From Maricaulis sp048269565 (GTDB taxonomy: Bacteria; Pseudomonadota; Alphaproteobacteria; Caulobacterales; Maricaulaceae): a DNA stretch of 64,000 nt. Positions within the stretch are counted from its first letter, which is position 1. Each line of letters opens with the position of its first letter. Of the stretch, positions 18,003 through 26,864 are shown piece after piece. Location: the NCBI RefSeq assembly GCF_048269565.1, contig NZ_JBLXIK010000002.1:1-64000 (forward strand), read 5' to 3'. The notes under the pieces were generated by a model, which made no database searches, had not been told where the DNA came from, and saw nothing but the letters and a program-made list of their open reading frames with translations. The position numbers were made by a program, and so were the translations under genes.

Positions 18003-19343
18003 ATGCCCAGCAGCACCATCCTGAAATACGCCGCCCTCAACACACCGCGCTACACCAGCTACCCGACGGCGCCGCATTTTCATGCCGGGGTCGGGCAGGA
18101 CGTGTATGCGCAATGGCTGGAGGAGATCGACGGGGCAATGACCGGGTCGATTTATCTTCACATCCCCTATTGCCGGGAGATGTGCTGGTATTGCGGTTGT
18201 TCGACCAAGGCGACCCGCCGGGCTGCGCCGGTGGATACCTATGTTGATGTCCTGCTGCAGGAGATCGCCCAGACGGCGGCGCGGCTCCGCACACGCCCCC
18301 GCATCGACCACATCCACTTCGGCGGCGGCACACCCACCCTCGTCGAGCCGGCCAGGCTGGCCGAAATCATGGCGGCCCTGCGCCAGGGCTTCGAAATCTC
18401 GGAAACGGCCGAGATCGCGGTCGAAATCGATCCGCGCCAGTGCAGTCAATCGCTGGTGGAGACCCTGGCCTCGCTAGGCTTCAACCGGGCCAGCCTCGGC
18501 GTGCAGACCTTCGACCCGGAAATCCAGGCGAAGATCAATCGCATCCAGAGTCGGGAAACCGTGACCGCCTGCGTCGAGCGACTGCGGTCCGTCGGGATCG
18601 ACGCGATCAGCCTCGACCTACTCTATGGCCTCCCCGGCGAGACAGTGACCAGCTGTCAGGAGACGGTCGCGGCCGCGCTCGAGCTGGAGCCGGACCGTTT
18701 CTCCGTATTCGGCTACGCCCATCTGCCACATCTGAAATCACACCAGCGACTGATTGCCGATGCCGACCTGCCGGGGCCGGATGCGCGCGTCAGGCATGCC
18801 ATGGCGATCGCCGAGGCCTTGAACGCGGCAGGCTATACCCCGATCGGGCTGGATCATTTCGCGCGCGCCGGCGACCGCATGTCGACCCAGGCTCAAAGCG
18901 GCACGCTGCGACGCAATTTCCAGGGCTACACCACCGACCAGGCCGATTTCCTGATCGGCCTCGGCGCCTCCTCCATCGGCAAGCTGCCGCAGGGCTATGT
19001 CCAGAATGCCAGCTCCGTCCCCGACTGGACCCGCCGAATCCAGGCCGGCGAGGCGGCAACGATTCGCGGCTTTGCGCTCTCGGCCGAAGACCGCCTGCGC
19101 GCAGACATCATTGAACGCCTGATGTGCGACCTGCGCGTTGATCGCGATGCTGTGACACGCAGCTTTGAAGGTAGCTTTCCGGACGCTTTTCTCGACGACC
19201 TCTATGAGGACGGAGTCGTTTGTGAGGACGGACGTTTATTGCGCGTGCCCGAGCATTTCCGCATGCTCGCCCGCACCGTCGCGGCCCGTTTCGATGCCCA
19301 TCTTGGACAAGCCCCCGGCGCTGTGCACGCCCGATCAGTCTGA
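18003..19343 (+). CDS. hemN: Oxygen-independent coproporphyrinogen III dehydrogenase
   Basis: A 446-residue radical-SAM enzyme that decarboxylates coproporphyrinogen III to protoporphyrinogen IX without oxygen, in haem synthesis. The cluster motif C-x3-C-x2-C-x-C is at Cys57, 61, 64 and 66 (HIPYCREMCWYCGCS). The N-terminal PRYTSYPTAPHF, the GGGTPT motif and the C-terminal HemN domain (LRADIIERLMCDL) are as in true HemN, not HemW. Length fits E. coli HemN (457). An FNR-type box lies upstream, predicting induction at low oxygen. Confidence 0.95.
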   Translation: MPSSTILKYAALNTPRYTSYPTAPHFHAGVGQDVYAQWLEEIDGAMTGSIYLHIPYCREMCWYCGCSTKATRRAAPVDTYVDVLLQEIAQTAARLRTRPRIDHIHFGGGTPTLVEPARLAEIMAALRQGFEISETAEIAVEIDPRQCSQSLVETLASLGFNRASLGVQTFDPEIQAKINRIQSRETVTACVERLRSVGIDAISLDLLYGLPGETVTSCQETVAAALELEPDRFSVFGYAHLPHLKSHQRLIADADLPGPDARVRHAMAIAEALNAAGYTPIGLDHFARAGDRMSTQAQSGTLRRNFQGYTTDQADFLIGLGASSIGKLPQGYVQNASSVPDWTRRIQAGEAATIRGFALSAEDRLRADIIERLMCDLRVDRDAVTRSFEGSFPDAFLDDLYEDGVVCEDGRLLRVPEHFRMLARTVAARFDAHLGQAPGAVHARSV

Positions 19344-19417
19344 CCTCGCAGAACCGGCGCCACAAACCGGCCCGCCCCCGGATCACCAGGAGACGGGCAC
19401 CGGATCAATGCCTGGAC

Positions 19418-22400
19418 CTAAAAGCCTATACGGATTTCCATGCGGGCCCCGTTGGCCGAGAAATCACCATCGCCGAGGCCGGCAAAGCTGGTCTCGATGG
19501 CGAGGCTGGCGCCCGGCGAAATCTGACCACGCAGACCGAACTTCGCGTCAGCGCGGACACCGCCTGTACCGACCAGGCCGCCATTCTCGTCCATCAATTG
19601 CGCCGCGTCATAATCCCAGACACCGGTGATATCCAGGCTCGGCTCCCACCAGCCGCCCGAAGGCGTATCGAAGCGATAGGCGATCTGCGGACCGGCCTGG
19701 AAGCGTCCGATCGCGATGGTCTGCTCCGGAATATCGATGCCGAGGCTGTCGACATAGGCGGCCTGGCTCTCCTCGAAATGGGCGAGGCCGGCGGTTGGAC
19801 GGATGCGCCAATTGCCCGAACGCCATTCGCCGGTCAGGTTCATCCGGACCAGATAACGCGTGGTGGTGAACTCATCCTCATAGAGACCGAGCGGATCGAC
19901 CGTATTGTCGGATTCGCCATACATGGCGGTGGCATCGAACCAGAGGCCGTCGCCAATTTCCCGGACCAGGTAGGGGCCGGCGAGCCAGCCACTGCCTTCA
20001 ATCCGGGCGCCGCGAATGGCGCCCGCACGTTCGGCGATATCGTCGGCCGTCTCGTCCATCCAGTCATGCTGGAACATCACGCCGACAATCGTCTGCTGCC
20101 CCAGCATCCAGTCGGCCCCAAGCTGGACCAGGCCAAAGGCACTGTCGGCTGCGTCGCCGGCCCGGTCATCAGAGACCGACGAATAGTTGGCAGAGAACCA
20201 GACATCGAGCCCGTTCTCATCCACCTCAACATCGGCTGCCTCGCCCTCCATCTGCGGCGCGGAATCATGGGCGGCGCGGCGCATGCCGGACAGGCTGGCG
20301 CCCATCGAGACATTGCGCGTACCGCCATTGATATCGGCAGCAAACTGACCGGGTGAACGGGTGTCGCGATCCTGGACACGCCGGGTCAGATCCGGTGCGG
20401 CCTGGAGAATGCGGTCACCGCGACGGACCATGAAATTGCGGATAGCACGCTGGGTAGCCAGTTGGACCTCTGCCTCATCACGGGTATTGGCGAAGGTGCA
20501 GACAATGTCCTCATTGGCATCCAGATCGATATCGACCCGGCCAGCGGCGAGATCGATGACGCTGCCGCCATCCGTGTCGCCGACGCAGCTGATCGTATCG
20601 AGACGCCAGCCTGCCGGGACCGATTGCGCCACATCATACGTGCCCAGCAGTTTGCGCACTGGTGTGCTCGCCGCATAGCCGGCCTGGGTGGTCAGGCTGA
20701 GGGCATCCAGATCGCTGTCGCTGGAGGTGAAGACGAAGGTCTCGTCACGCTGGACACCGCCCGGCGTGGTCGAAACCAGCTGTATCGAGCCACGACGCTC
20801 CGCGATCGAAACGGTAAGCGGGATGGCGACAACGATGGTGTCACCGCTGGCGCGCGTCTCGGCATTGGGCCCCTTGGCAGCAGCACCGCCGCCGCTGAGA
20901 TTGATCACGGTCACCGTGCCGGTATAGGTGCCGGCTGGCAGCGCATTGGCGAGTTCATTGACGGTGATCGTCAGATCCACGCCGCCAAAAGCCGGGAGAG
21001 TGCCGCTCAGGGGATCGACATCGAGCCAGTCGACATCGGCTTCGACCCGGAACTGGACCGGCTGGCTGCCGGGATTAGTGACCGTGGCAGTCGCCGTGAC
21101 ATCCGTCGGGTCCTCGACATCGCTGCCCAGAATAACTTCAACCTCGATGGGCTGCGCCACGGCTTCGATCGAAGCGGACTCAGCTTCATTGCCATTGCCC
21201 GCCGCATCTTCCGCGACCTCGGCGGCAACGCTGATCTCGATGCTGCCGATCGTCTGCGGCGTCACCAGGACGGTGTATTCGCTCGCGCTGGCGGCCGTGA
21301 ATGCGGACAGATCGGCATTGGAGGCGCGAATGTCATCGAGCTCGAAACCGGTGACATCCTCGGAAAAGGTGAAGCTGGCCGTGAAGGGCCCTTCGGTCTC
21401 GGTGCCGGGCAGGGCAATGGTCAGAACGGGCGCGGTATTGTCGGTGATGATGGAGAATTGCTCCGCCGCCAGATTGGCATTGCCGGCCGCGTCGATCACG
21501 GTTTCAGCGGGCAGGTCCACCGTCACCGGGCTTCCGGCCGTCGGCGTCACGATCAGCTCGTATTCGCTACCGCTGCCGCTCAGATCAGAGAGATCGGCAT
21601 TGACGGCCACAAAATCCTCGAGCGCCAGATCGGTCACGTCCTCGGAGAAGGTCACCGTCAGCGTGAAGGCCCCGATCGCCGGCTCGGCGGCATCGCTGCT
21701 CAGCACCACCGTCGGCGCAGTGCCATCCGTACCGATCGTGAATTGCGTCGCGGCCAGGTTTGCATTGCCCGCCACATCTTCGGCCGCACCGGCGGCGAGA
21801 TCGACGGTGACATCACCATCGGCAGCCGGCGTGATCGTCACAGAATAGTCAGAGCCAGAGCCCGTGAGGTCAGACGCCGCACCATTGCCGACCGTCAGGT
21901 CTTCGAGGGTAAAGCCGGTAACACCTTCGGAGAAGGTGATCGCCAGCTCGAAGGCGCCGGAGACCGGATCCGTCGAGGCCGTGGAGAGCGTCACCTCTGG
22001 CGCGGTCACGTCCGCCGCGATGGTGAATTGCGTCGCAGCGAGGCTGGCGTTGGCGCTCTCGTCCTGGGCGGCACCGGCAGCAAGATCCACCGTCACATCG
22101 CCATCGGCCGACGGTGTGATCGTGACCGTATATTCAGCCTCGCCCCGGCTGGAGCGCGAGGCCGACTCACCACCGTGGGCCGCGTTACCCGCAGGCGGAG
22201 CCGAGCCGGAGAAATCTGAAGCCGTGCCATTGCCAACGACGATGTCCTCGAGGGCGAGGCCGGTCACGGCTTCAGAGAAGACAATGTCGAGCGTGAAGGC
22301 GCCCGCGACCGGACCGGCGTCCACGGAGGACAGCACCACACTCGGCGCGACCACGTCGTTGACGAGCGTGAATGTCGTCTCATTCGCACCGGACGGCGTC

Positions 22401-25114
22401 AGACTGACCAGAGCTTGCCCGGAATAGTCGGCGACATCATTGCCCGCCGCGAGTGACAGGGTCACCACGCCGTTCAGCGATGGCAGATCGCCACTATAGG
22501 CCGAAACATTATAGACATCGGGGGCCGCCGATCCGGAGCTGGCAGTCCCGGCAGCGGGCTCATTCAGGCCGCCGCCGGCAGATCTCACGGAGATCTGCGC
22601 CGTCGTGCCATCAAGCGCGAAGTCCGAACGATCCAGATTGGACACGGGTTCGGAGAAGGTCACCACCCACGTCAGACTGTCGGAATCCGTTGTCTCGGCG
22701 AGCCAGCTGGCGCGTTCGATCGAGACGAGCAGTGGCGCGGTCTCATCATTGGTCACGCTCAGCGTCTGACCGCCGGCCAGATTACTGTTCCCCGCCATGT
22801 CGGTCATCACATCCGCGGCGACACTGATCATCACCGTGCCTTCGGCCAGTGGAGTGATCGTGAAGGAGAAGAACTCGCCGTCCTGCGCCAGCAGGGCCGC
22901 CGTCGCATTGGAGAGGGTCAGATCAGCCGCTGTGAAACCGATGACCACCTCGTCAAAACTGACGTTCACTACAAAATCGCCGGTCGTCGTGTCACCGGGG
23001 CTATCCAGCTCGAGTTGCGGCGTCGGGGCCGTGTTGTCGACCGTGACGACCCGCTCATCCGTCCCGCCGGTCGGCGCGAGGCTTTGGAGCCTGAACCCGC
23101 CGGCATCAACGGCATCGGTGTAATAGCCCAGCTGGAGCTCGACCGATCCATCGAGCGAGGCGAGGTCGCCACCTGAGGCTTCCACGACATACACAGTCGG
23201 CTGTGGCTGCGTCACCGACGTGATGGTCGCGGTGGTGTTGACCAGGCGGAAATCGTCTTCCGAGACATTGTCGAGCTCTTCCGAAAACATGACGGCCCAG
23301 GTCAATGTGTCGGAATGGGTCGGAGAGCCACCGGTGGTGACGAATTCCACGACCGTCACGCTGGGTGGCGTAAAGTCATACAGGTAGGAGGCCTGCTCCG
23401 GCGCCGCATGGCCATTGCCCGCGATATCGGTCGCCGCGCCCGCGGCGAGATCAACCGTCACCAGTCCGTCGCCGGCCGGCGTAATCGTGACGAGATACCC
23501 GTTCCCGAAGGTCCTGAGGTCTGACGCCGTGCCATTTCCGACAATGAATTCATCCAGCTCAAGCCCGGTCAATCTCTCGCCGGACAACACGACGAGCGTA
23601 AGCTGACCCGTGTCCTCAACCATATCCGCGTCGATGATGAACTCCACGACGGGTGCTGTGCGATCAAGCGTATAGCCAATTTCCTTGGTGCCGGTCGCAA
23701 CATAGCTCCCCGGGTTGTTGCCATACTCGTCGGGATAGGGGCCACCCTCACCAAAATTGATATAGACGTAGCCCTCATGCGTCGGCAGATCGCCGCCGGA
23801 TGCCGTGACATAGAAGCCGACCGAATAACGCTCCACCTCGATCGTCCCCACATTCACATTCCGCACACTGAAGGCTTCAGGTGGGAGGCTGTAGCCAGAC
23901 GAAATGCTCGAGAACTGGAAATCCCACGTCAATTCCGTTGCGTTTGTCAGCTCCGATGTCGAAGTCACTCGGCGAATATGGGCCAGAACCGGCGCGGTAT
24001 TCGAAACATCGAAATAGTTTTCATTGGTCCCTGACGGGGTCGCATCGACCAAGGCGCGGCCGTCGGTGTCTTCGATATCCTGTGAAGCAGAGACGCCGAG
24101 GGACACGATCCCGTCCAGCCCGGCAAGGTCGCCGCCGCCTATCCGGACATGCCAGGCATTTCCGCCGGCCGACTGTGCGTTGAGAACCGTGGCAGTGCTG
24201 CCGGTCACGCTGAAATCAGTCTCATCCACTCCGGTCACAGGCTTGGAAAACGTAACAAGCCACCAGAGGTAATCCTCGTTTGTCTTTTCGCTCAAAGGGT
24301 CGGTGCGCTCGATCGAGAGTATGGTCGGCGGGCTCATATCCGCCGCGATCGAGAACCGGGTCGAGGCCGTGTTCTCATTGCTGGAGTCATCGTACAGGCT
24401 GCCAGCGGGGAGATCGACCGTCACAGTGCCCGTCGAGGACGGGCGCAGGGTGAAGCTGCCCGTATAGGGCCCCGGGAATGAGAAGCTCTCCACCGTGGCA
24501 TTGCCGACCACGAGGTCGGACTCGGCGAAGGCGACAATATAGTCGGCAAAGCCGTCCTGCGGCGTACACGCCACGGTGACGGTGAACACATCGGTGACCG
24601 GTGCCGAGGCTGCCGATGCAAAGGCACAGTTCGGCGCGGTGTTGTTGACGGTGACAAGCTCTTCGTACTCGGTGTCCAGATTGGTGAGCGGCACCCCGTC
24701 AAGGCTCTCGATATCCTGACCGGCGACGAGACGGATCGTGACCTGCCCGTTCAGATCCGCCAGATCTCCGCCAGAGAGTGTCGCCAGGTAGCTGCTGGCA
24801 TTGCCGGCGCTCCATCCGGTGATGGTGGCCGTCGTGCCGATAACTTCAAAATCGGTCGCATCGACATTGCGCACGTCGATGTCGAAACTGAGCCGGATAC
24901 TGATCGAATCGGCATTGGTGTAGGTCGGCCCGCTCGTGGACTCGAGGCGTGGCGCAGCAGGCGCGGGAATTCGCGATTCGGCACCGGGGGTCAGGCCGGC
25001 ACCAGCGACGAGGGCTGCGCCGAGCATGGCCACCACAAGACCGGGCGTTTTCGCACCGATACCCCGGCACGCGCGGGCAAGGCCGCCCCATGCAGCTGAG
25101 CCAAAACCAAACAT
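19418..25114 (-). CDS. Giant Ig-like-repeat outer-membrane/surface protein
   Basis: An 1898-residue protein. A long signal-type segment (GLVVAMLGAALVAGAGLTP) is followed by roughly 12 tandem Ig-like repeats of about 90-110 residues, each with a TAP start, an F-S-E-x-V core and often L-A-A-G-A near the end. Next come a BACON-like domain (WLDVDPLSGTLP), a prealbumin-like domain with two Cys, and a C-terminal 12-strand-type barrel (about residues 1620-1898) ending RMEIRIGF. The layout fits an autotransporter-like adhesin anchored by its own barrel. AAGGGGAG 7 nt before the ATG at 25114 fixes the start. It is convergent with hemN. Ligand unknown. Confidence 0.85.
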   Translation of the reverse strand: MFGFGSAAWGGLARACRGIGAKTPGLVVAMLGAALVAGAGLTPGAESRIPAPAAPRLESTSGPTYTNADSISIRLSFDIDVRNVDATDFEVIGTTATITGWSAGNASSYLATLSGGDLADLNGQVTIRLVAGQDIESLDGVPLTNLDTEYEELVTVNNTAPNCAFASAASAPVTDVFTVTVACTPQDGFADYIVAFAESDLVVGNATVESFSFPGPYTGSFTLRPSSTGTVTVDLPAGSLYDDSSNENTASTRFSIAADMSPPTILSIERTDPLSEKTNEDYLWWLVTFSKPVTGVDETDFSVTGSTATVLNAQSAGGNAWHVRIGGGDLAGLDGIVSLGVSASQDIEDTDGRALVDATPSGTNENYFDVSNTAPVLAHIRRVTSTSELTNATELTWDFQFSSISSGYSLPPEAFSVRNVNVGTIEVERYSVGFYVTASGGDLPTHEGYVYINFGEGGPYPDEYGNNPGSYVATGTKEIGYTLDRTAPVVEFIIDADMVEDTGQLTLVVLSGERLTGLELDEFIVGNGTASDLRTFGNGYLVTITPAGDGLVTVDLAAGAATDIAGNGHAAPEQASYLYDFTPPSVTVVEFVTTGGSPTHSDTLTWAVMFSEELDNVSEDDFRLVNTTATITSVTQPQPTVYVVEASGGDLASLDGSVELQLGYYTDAVDAGGFRLQSLAPTGGTDERVVTVDNTAPTPQLELDSPGDTTTGDFVVNVSFDEVVIGFTAADLTLSNATAALLAQDGEFFSFTITPLAEGTVMISVAADVMTDMAGNSNLAGGQTLSVTNDETAPLLVSIERASWLAETTDSDSLTWVVTFSEPVSNLDRSDFALDGTTAQISVRSAGGGLNEPAAGTASSGSAAPDVYNVSAYSGDLPSLNGVVTLSLAAGNDVADYSGQALVSLTPSGANETTFTLVNDVVAPSVVLSSVDAGPVAGAFTLDIVFSEAVTGLALEDIVVGNGTASDFSGSAPPAGNAAHGGESASRSSRGEAEYTVTITPSADGDVTVDLAAGAAQDESANASLAATQFTIAADVTAPEVTLSTASTDPVSGAFELAITFSEGVTGFTLEDLTVGNGAASDLTGSGSDYSVTITPAADGDVTVDLAAGAAEDVAGNANLAATQFTIGTDGTAPTVVLSSDAAEPAIGAFTLTVTFSEDVTDLALEDFVAVNADLSDLSGSGSEYELIVTPTAGSPVTVDLPAETVIDAAGNANLAAEQFSIITDNTAPVLTIALPGTETEGPFTASFTFSEDVTGFELDDIRASNADLSAFTAASASEYTVLVTPQTIGSIEISVAAEVAEDAAGNGNEAESASIEAVAQPIEVEVILGSDVEDPTDVTATATVTNPGSQPVQFRVEADVDWLDVDPLSGTLPAFGGVDLTITVNELANALPAGTYTGTVTVINLSGGGAAAKGPNAETRASGDTIVVAIPLTVSIAERRGSIQLVSTTPGGVQRDETFVFTSSDSDLDALSLTTQAGYAASTPVRKLLGTYDVAQSVPAGWRLDTISCVGDTDGGSVIDLAAGRVDIDLDANEDIVCTFANTRDEAEVQLATQRAIRNFMVRRGDRILQAAPDLTRRVQDRDTRSPGQFAADINGGTRNVSMGASLSGMRRAAHDSAPQMEGEAADVEVDENGLDVWFSANYSSVSDDRAGDAADSAFGLVQLGADWMLGQQTIVGVMFQHDWMDETADDIAERAGAIRGARIEGSGWLAGPYLVREIGDGLWFDATAMYGESDNTVDPLGLYEDEFTTTRYLVRMNLTGEWRSGNWRIRPTAGLAHFEESQAAYVDSLGIDIPEQTIAIGRFQAGPQIAYRFDTPSGGWWEPSLDITGVWDYDAAQLMDENGGLVGTGGVRADAKFGLRGQISPGASLAIETSFAGLGDGDFSANGARMEIRIGF

Positions 25115-25305
25115 GAGCTTACTCCCCTTAACTGCGGCGCGCGGCGGATGGCGACTTCCCCCGAAGCCGCCATCCACCTTGCGCAATGCCCTGCGGACAT
25201 CGCACAGCGCGCCTCCCCCCCAGTTCCCACGCCCACCTAGAGGTTGAGCGCAAATAAGGGTTGGATTTCAACTTGATTGGGCAATGTTTTAAGACCAGCA
25301 TCAAT

Positions 25306-25319
25306 CACCCATATGGGTG
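25306..25319. promoter_or_regulatory. 14-bp palindrome before the GPH transporter gene
   Basis: CACCCAT followed directly by ATGGGTG is a perfect 14-bp palindrome centred about 53 bp before the transporter start. It sits in the 251-bp divergent region shared with the giant surface-protein gene. It could be a repressor operator. No other feature is evident in this region apart from the AAGGGGAG ribosome site of the minus-strand gene. Confidence 0.4.
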
Positions 25320-25365
25320 GTTCTGGCCGCCTTTTCTGTGAAATCCGTCCACGCGAAAGCCGCCC

Positions 25366-26787
25366 ATGTCCGATCCTGATTCTGCGCCTCAACCGGAAAA
25401 CTTCCCCGCAACCAGGCTCGGGATTGGGCAGCGGGCGAGCTATGGCGCCGGCGATATCGGCTTCGTGCTGGTATGGCAGGGAGCCGCGCTCTTCCTGCTC
25501 TATTTCTATACCGACATTCTGCACTTGCCGCCCTGGACGGCCGGCGCGATCTATCTGGCCGGCATGATCTGGGATGCCGTGTCCGATCCGCTGGTCGCGA
25601 CCTGGGCCGAGCGCCGCGCCGCCCGTACCGGGCGCTATGGCCCGATCATCGCCTGGTCGGCGCTGCCCGTCGGTCTCAGCTATGTCTGGATGTTCTCAAT
25701 CCCTGCCGATGGCGGCCTGTCGACAGCTATAGGCGCCCTGCTCAGTCATCTGGTGTTCCGCACCGCCTTCACCTGTGCCGGCATGCCCTACAATGCGCTG
25801 CCCGCAAAGCTGACCCGCGACAGCGACGCGCGCACAAGCCTGGCTGCCCTTCGTGTGGTTGGCGCCGCCATCGGCGGGCTGACCGTGGCCATAGTCACAC
25901 CGCTCCTCGTGCAAGGCGCGGCCGGGTCAGGGGAAGCGGGCGCCTACCACCTGGCAGCGGCCGCCACCGGCGGCGTCGCGGCGGCCGTGCTGCTGCTCTC
26001 CAGCCTCGGCATTCGCGAACCCCGCACCCTCACAGCTGCGCCGACGGCCACCGGCTATCTGGGCGATCTCGGCGCGCTATGGCCCAGCCTGCGGCGCAAC
26101 GGACCCTTGCAACGCCTGTTGGCGATGATGTTGCTGGCGACCGTCGGATTCGGCCTGTTCACCCAGAACATGCTGTATTTTCTCACCCATGTTCTGGCGC
26201 GGCCAGAACTGACCCTGCCGGTGCTGGCGAGCCCGGCCCTGGCGATGATCGTCACCGCTCCGCTGTGGATGGTGCTGGCCGCGCGCAGCTCGAAGCGCCT
26301 CGCGATGCTGGCCGGTCTGGGTACCGCGACGACCGGCTATCTGCTCCTCGGCCTCGCGCCTGCAGCAGACGCCGCGCTCACCCTCACCAGTGTCGGGCTC
26401 GTCGGTGTCGGCAGCGCGGCGCTGCCGGTGATGTTCTGGTCAATGGTCCCCGACGTGATCGACTATGGTCAATTGCGGACAGGTCGGCGTGTGGAGGCCC
26501 GCACCTTCGGCCTCACGACCTTCGTGCAGAAAAGCGCTGCCGGGGTCACGGCCCTGATCATCGGAGGCCTGCTGGGCTGGGCAGGCTATTCGCCCGACGC
26601 AGCGCAGACACCGGCGGCGCAATCCGCGATCATCACCATGATCTCCTGGTTGCCGGCCATCTGCATGGTCATTATCGCCGGCGTGGTCTGGGGCTATCCG
26701 ATCGACCGGAGGCGGCATCGCGAAATCATTGCGCAACTCGCCGAGCAAGATGAGCCCGCCGGACACGCCACCCGTTCGGGCGGTTGA
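25366..26787 (+). CDS. GPH-family (MelB-like) sugar:cation symporter
   Basis: A 473-residue, 12-segment inner-membrane transporter of the glycoside-pentoside-hexuronide family. Signatures are the N-terminal GQRASYGAGDIGFVLVW, the helix 2-3 loop DAVSDPLVATWAERR-ARTGRYGP, and GLTTFVQKSAAG in the C-terminal half. It would import a sugar or glycoside with a cation; the substrate cannot be read from sequence. The ATG at 25366 follows a weak ribosome site. The histidine kinase gene starts 77 bp downstream on the same strand. Confidence 0.85.
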   Translation: MSDPDSAPQPENFPATRLGIGQRASYGAGDIGFVLVWQGAALFLLYFYTDILHLPPWTAGAIYLAGMIWDAVSDPLVATWAERRAARTGRYGPIIAWSALPVGLSYVWMFSIPADGGLSTAIGALLSHLVFRTAFTCAGMPYNALPAKLTRDSDARTSLAALRVVGAAIGGLTVAIVTPLLVQGAAGSGEAGAYHLAAAATGGVAAAVLLLSSLGIREPRTLTAAPTATGYLGDLGALWPSLRRNGPLQRLLAMMLLATVGFGLFTQNMLYFLTHVLARPELTLPVLASPALAMIVTAPLWMVLAARSSKRLAMLAGLGTATTGYLLLGLAPAADAALTLTSVGLVGVGSAALPVMFWSMVPDVIDYGQLRTGRRVEARTFGLTTFVQKSAAGVTALIIGGLLGWAGYSPDAAQTPAAQSAIITMISWLPAICMVIIAGVVWGYPIDRRRHREIIAQLAEQDEPAGHATRSGG

Positions 26788-26864
26788 GCGCGAGGAAAGC
26801 GAGTGGCAATGTGAGCTCTTGCACGGGCGTCGGCGCTCGGCCAGCGATACCTGAAAGGCCCGAG

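Noticed and set aside
20462..22219. Long plus-strand open frame (585 codons) opposite the giant surface-protein gene
   Set aside because: Mirror of the repeat-rich minus-strand gene, whose codon bias leaves the opposite frame open. It has no ribosome site and no family signature, while the minus frame has clear Ig repeats and a barrel.
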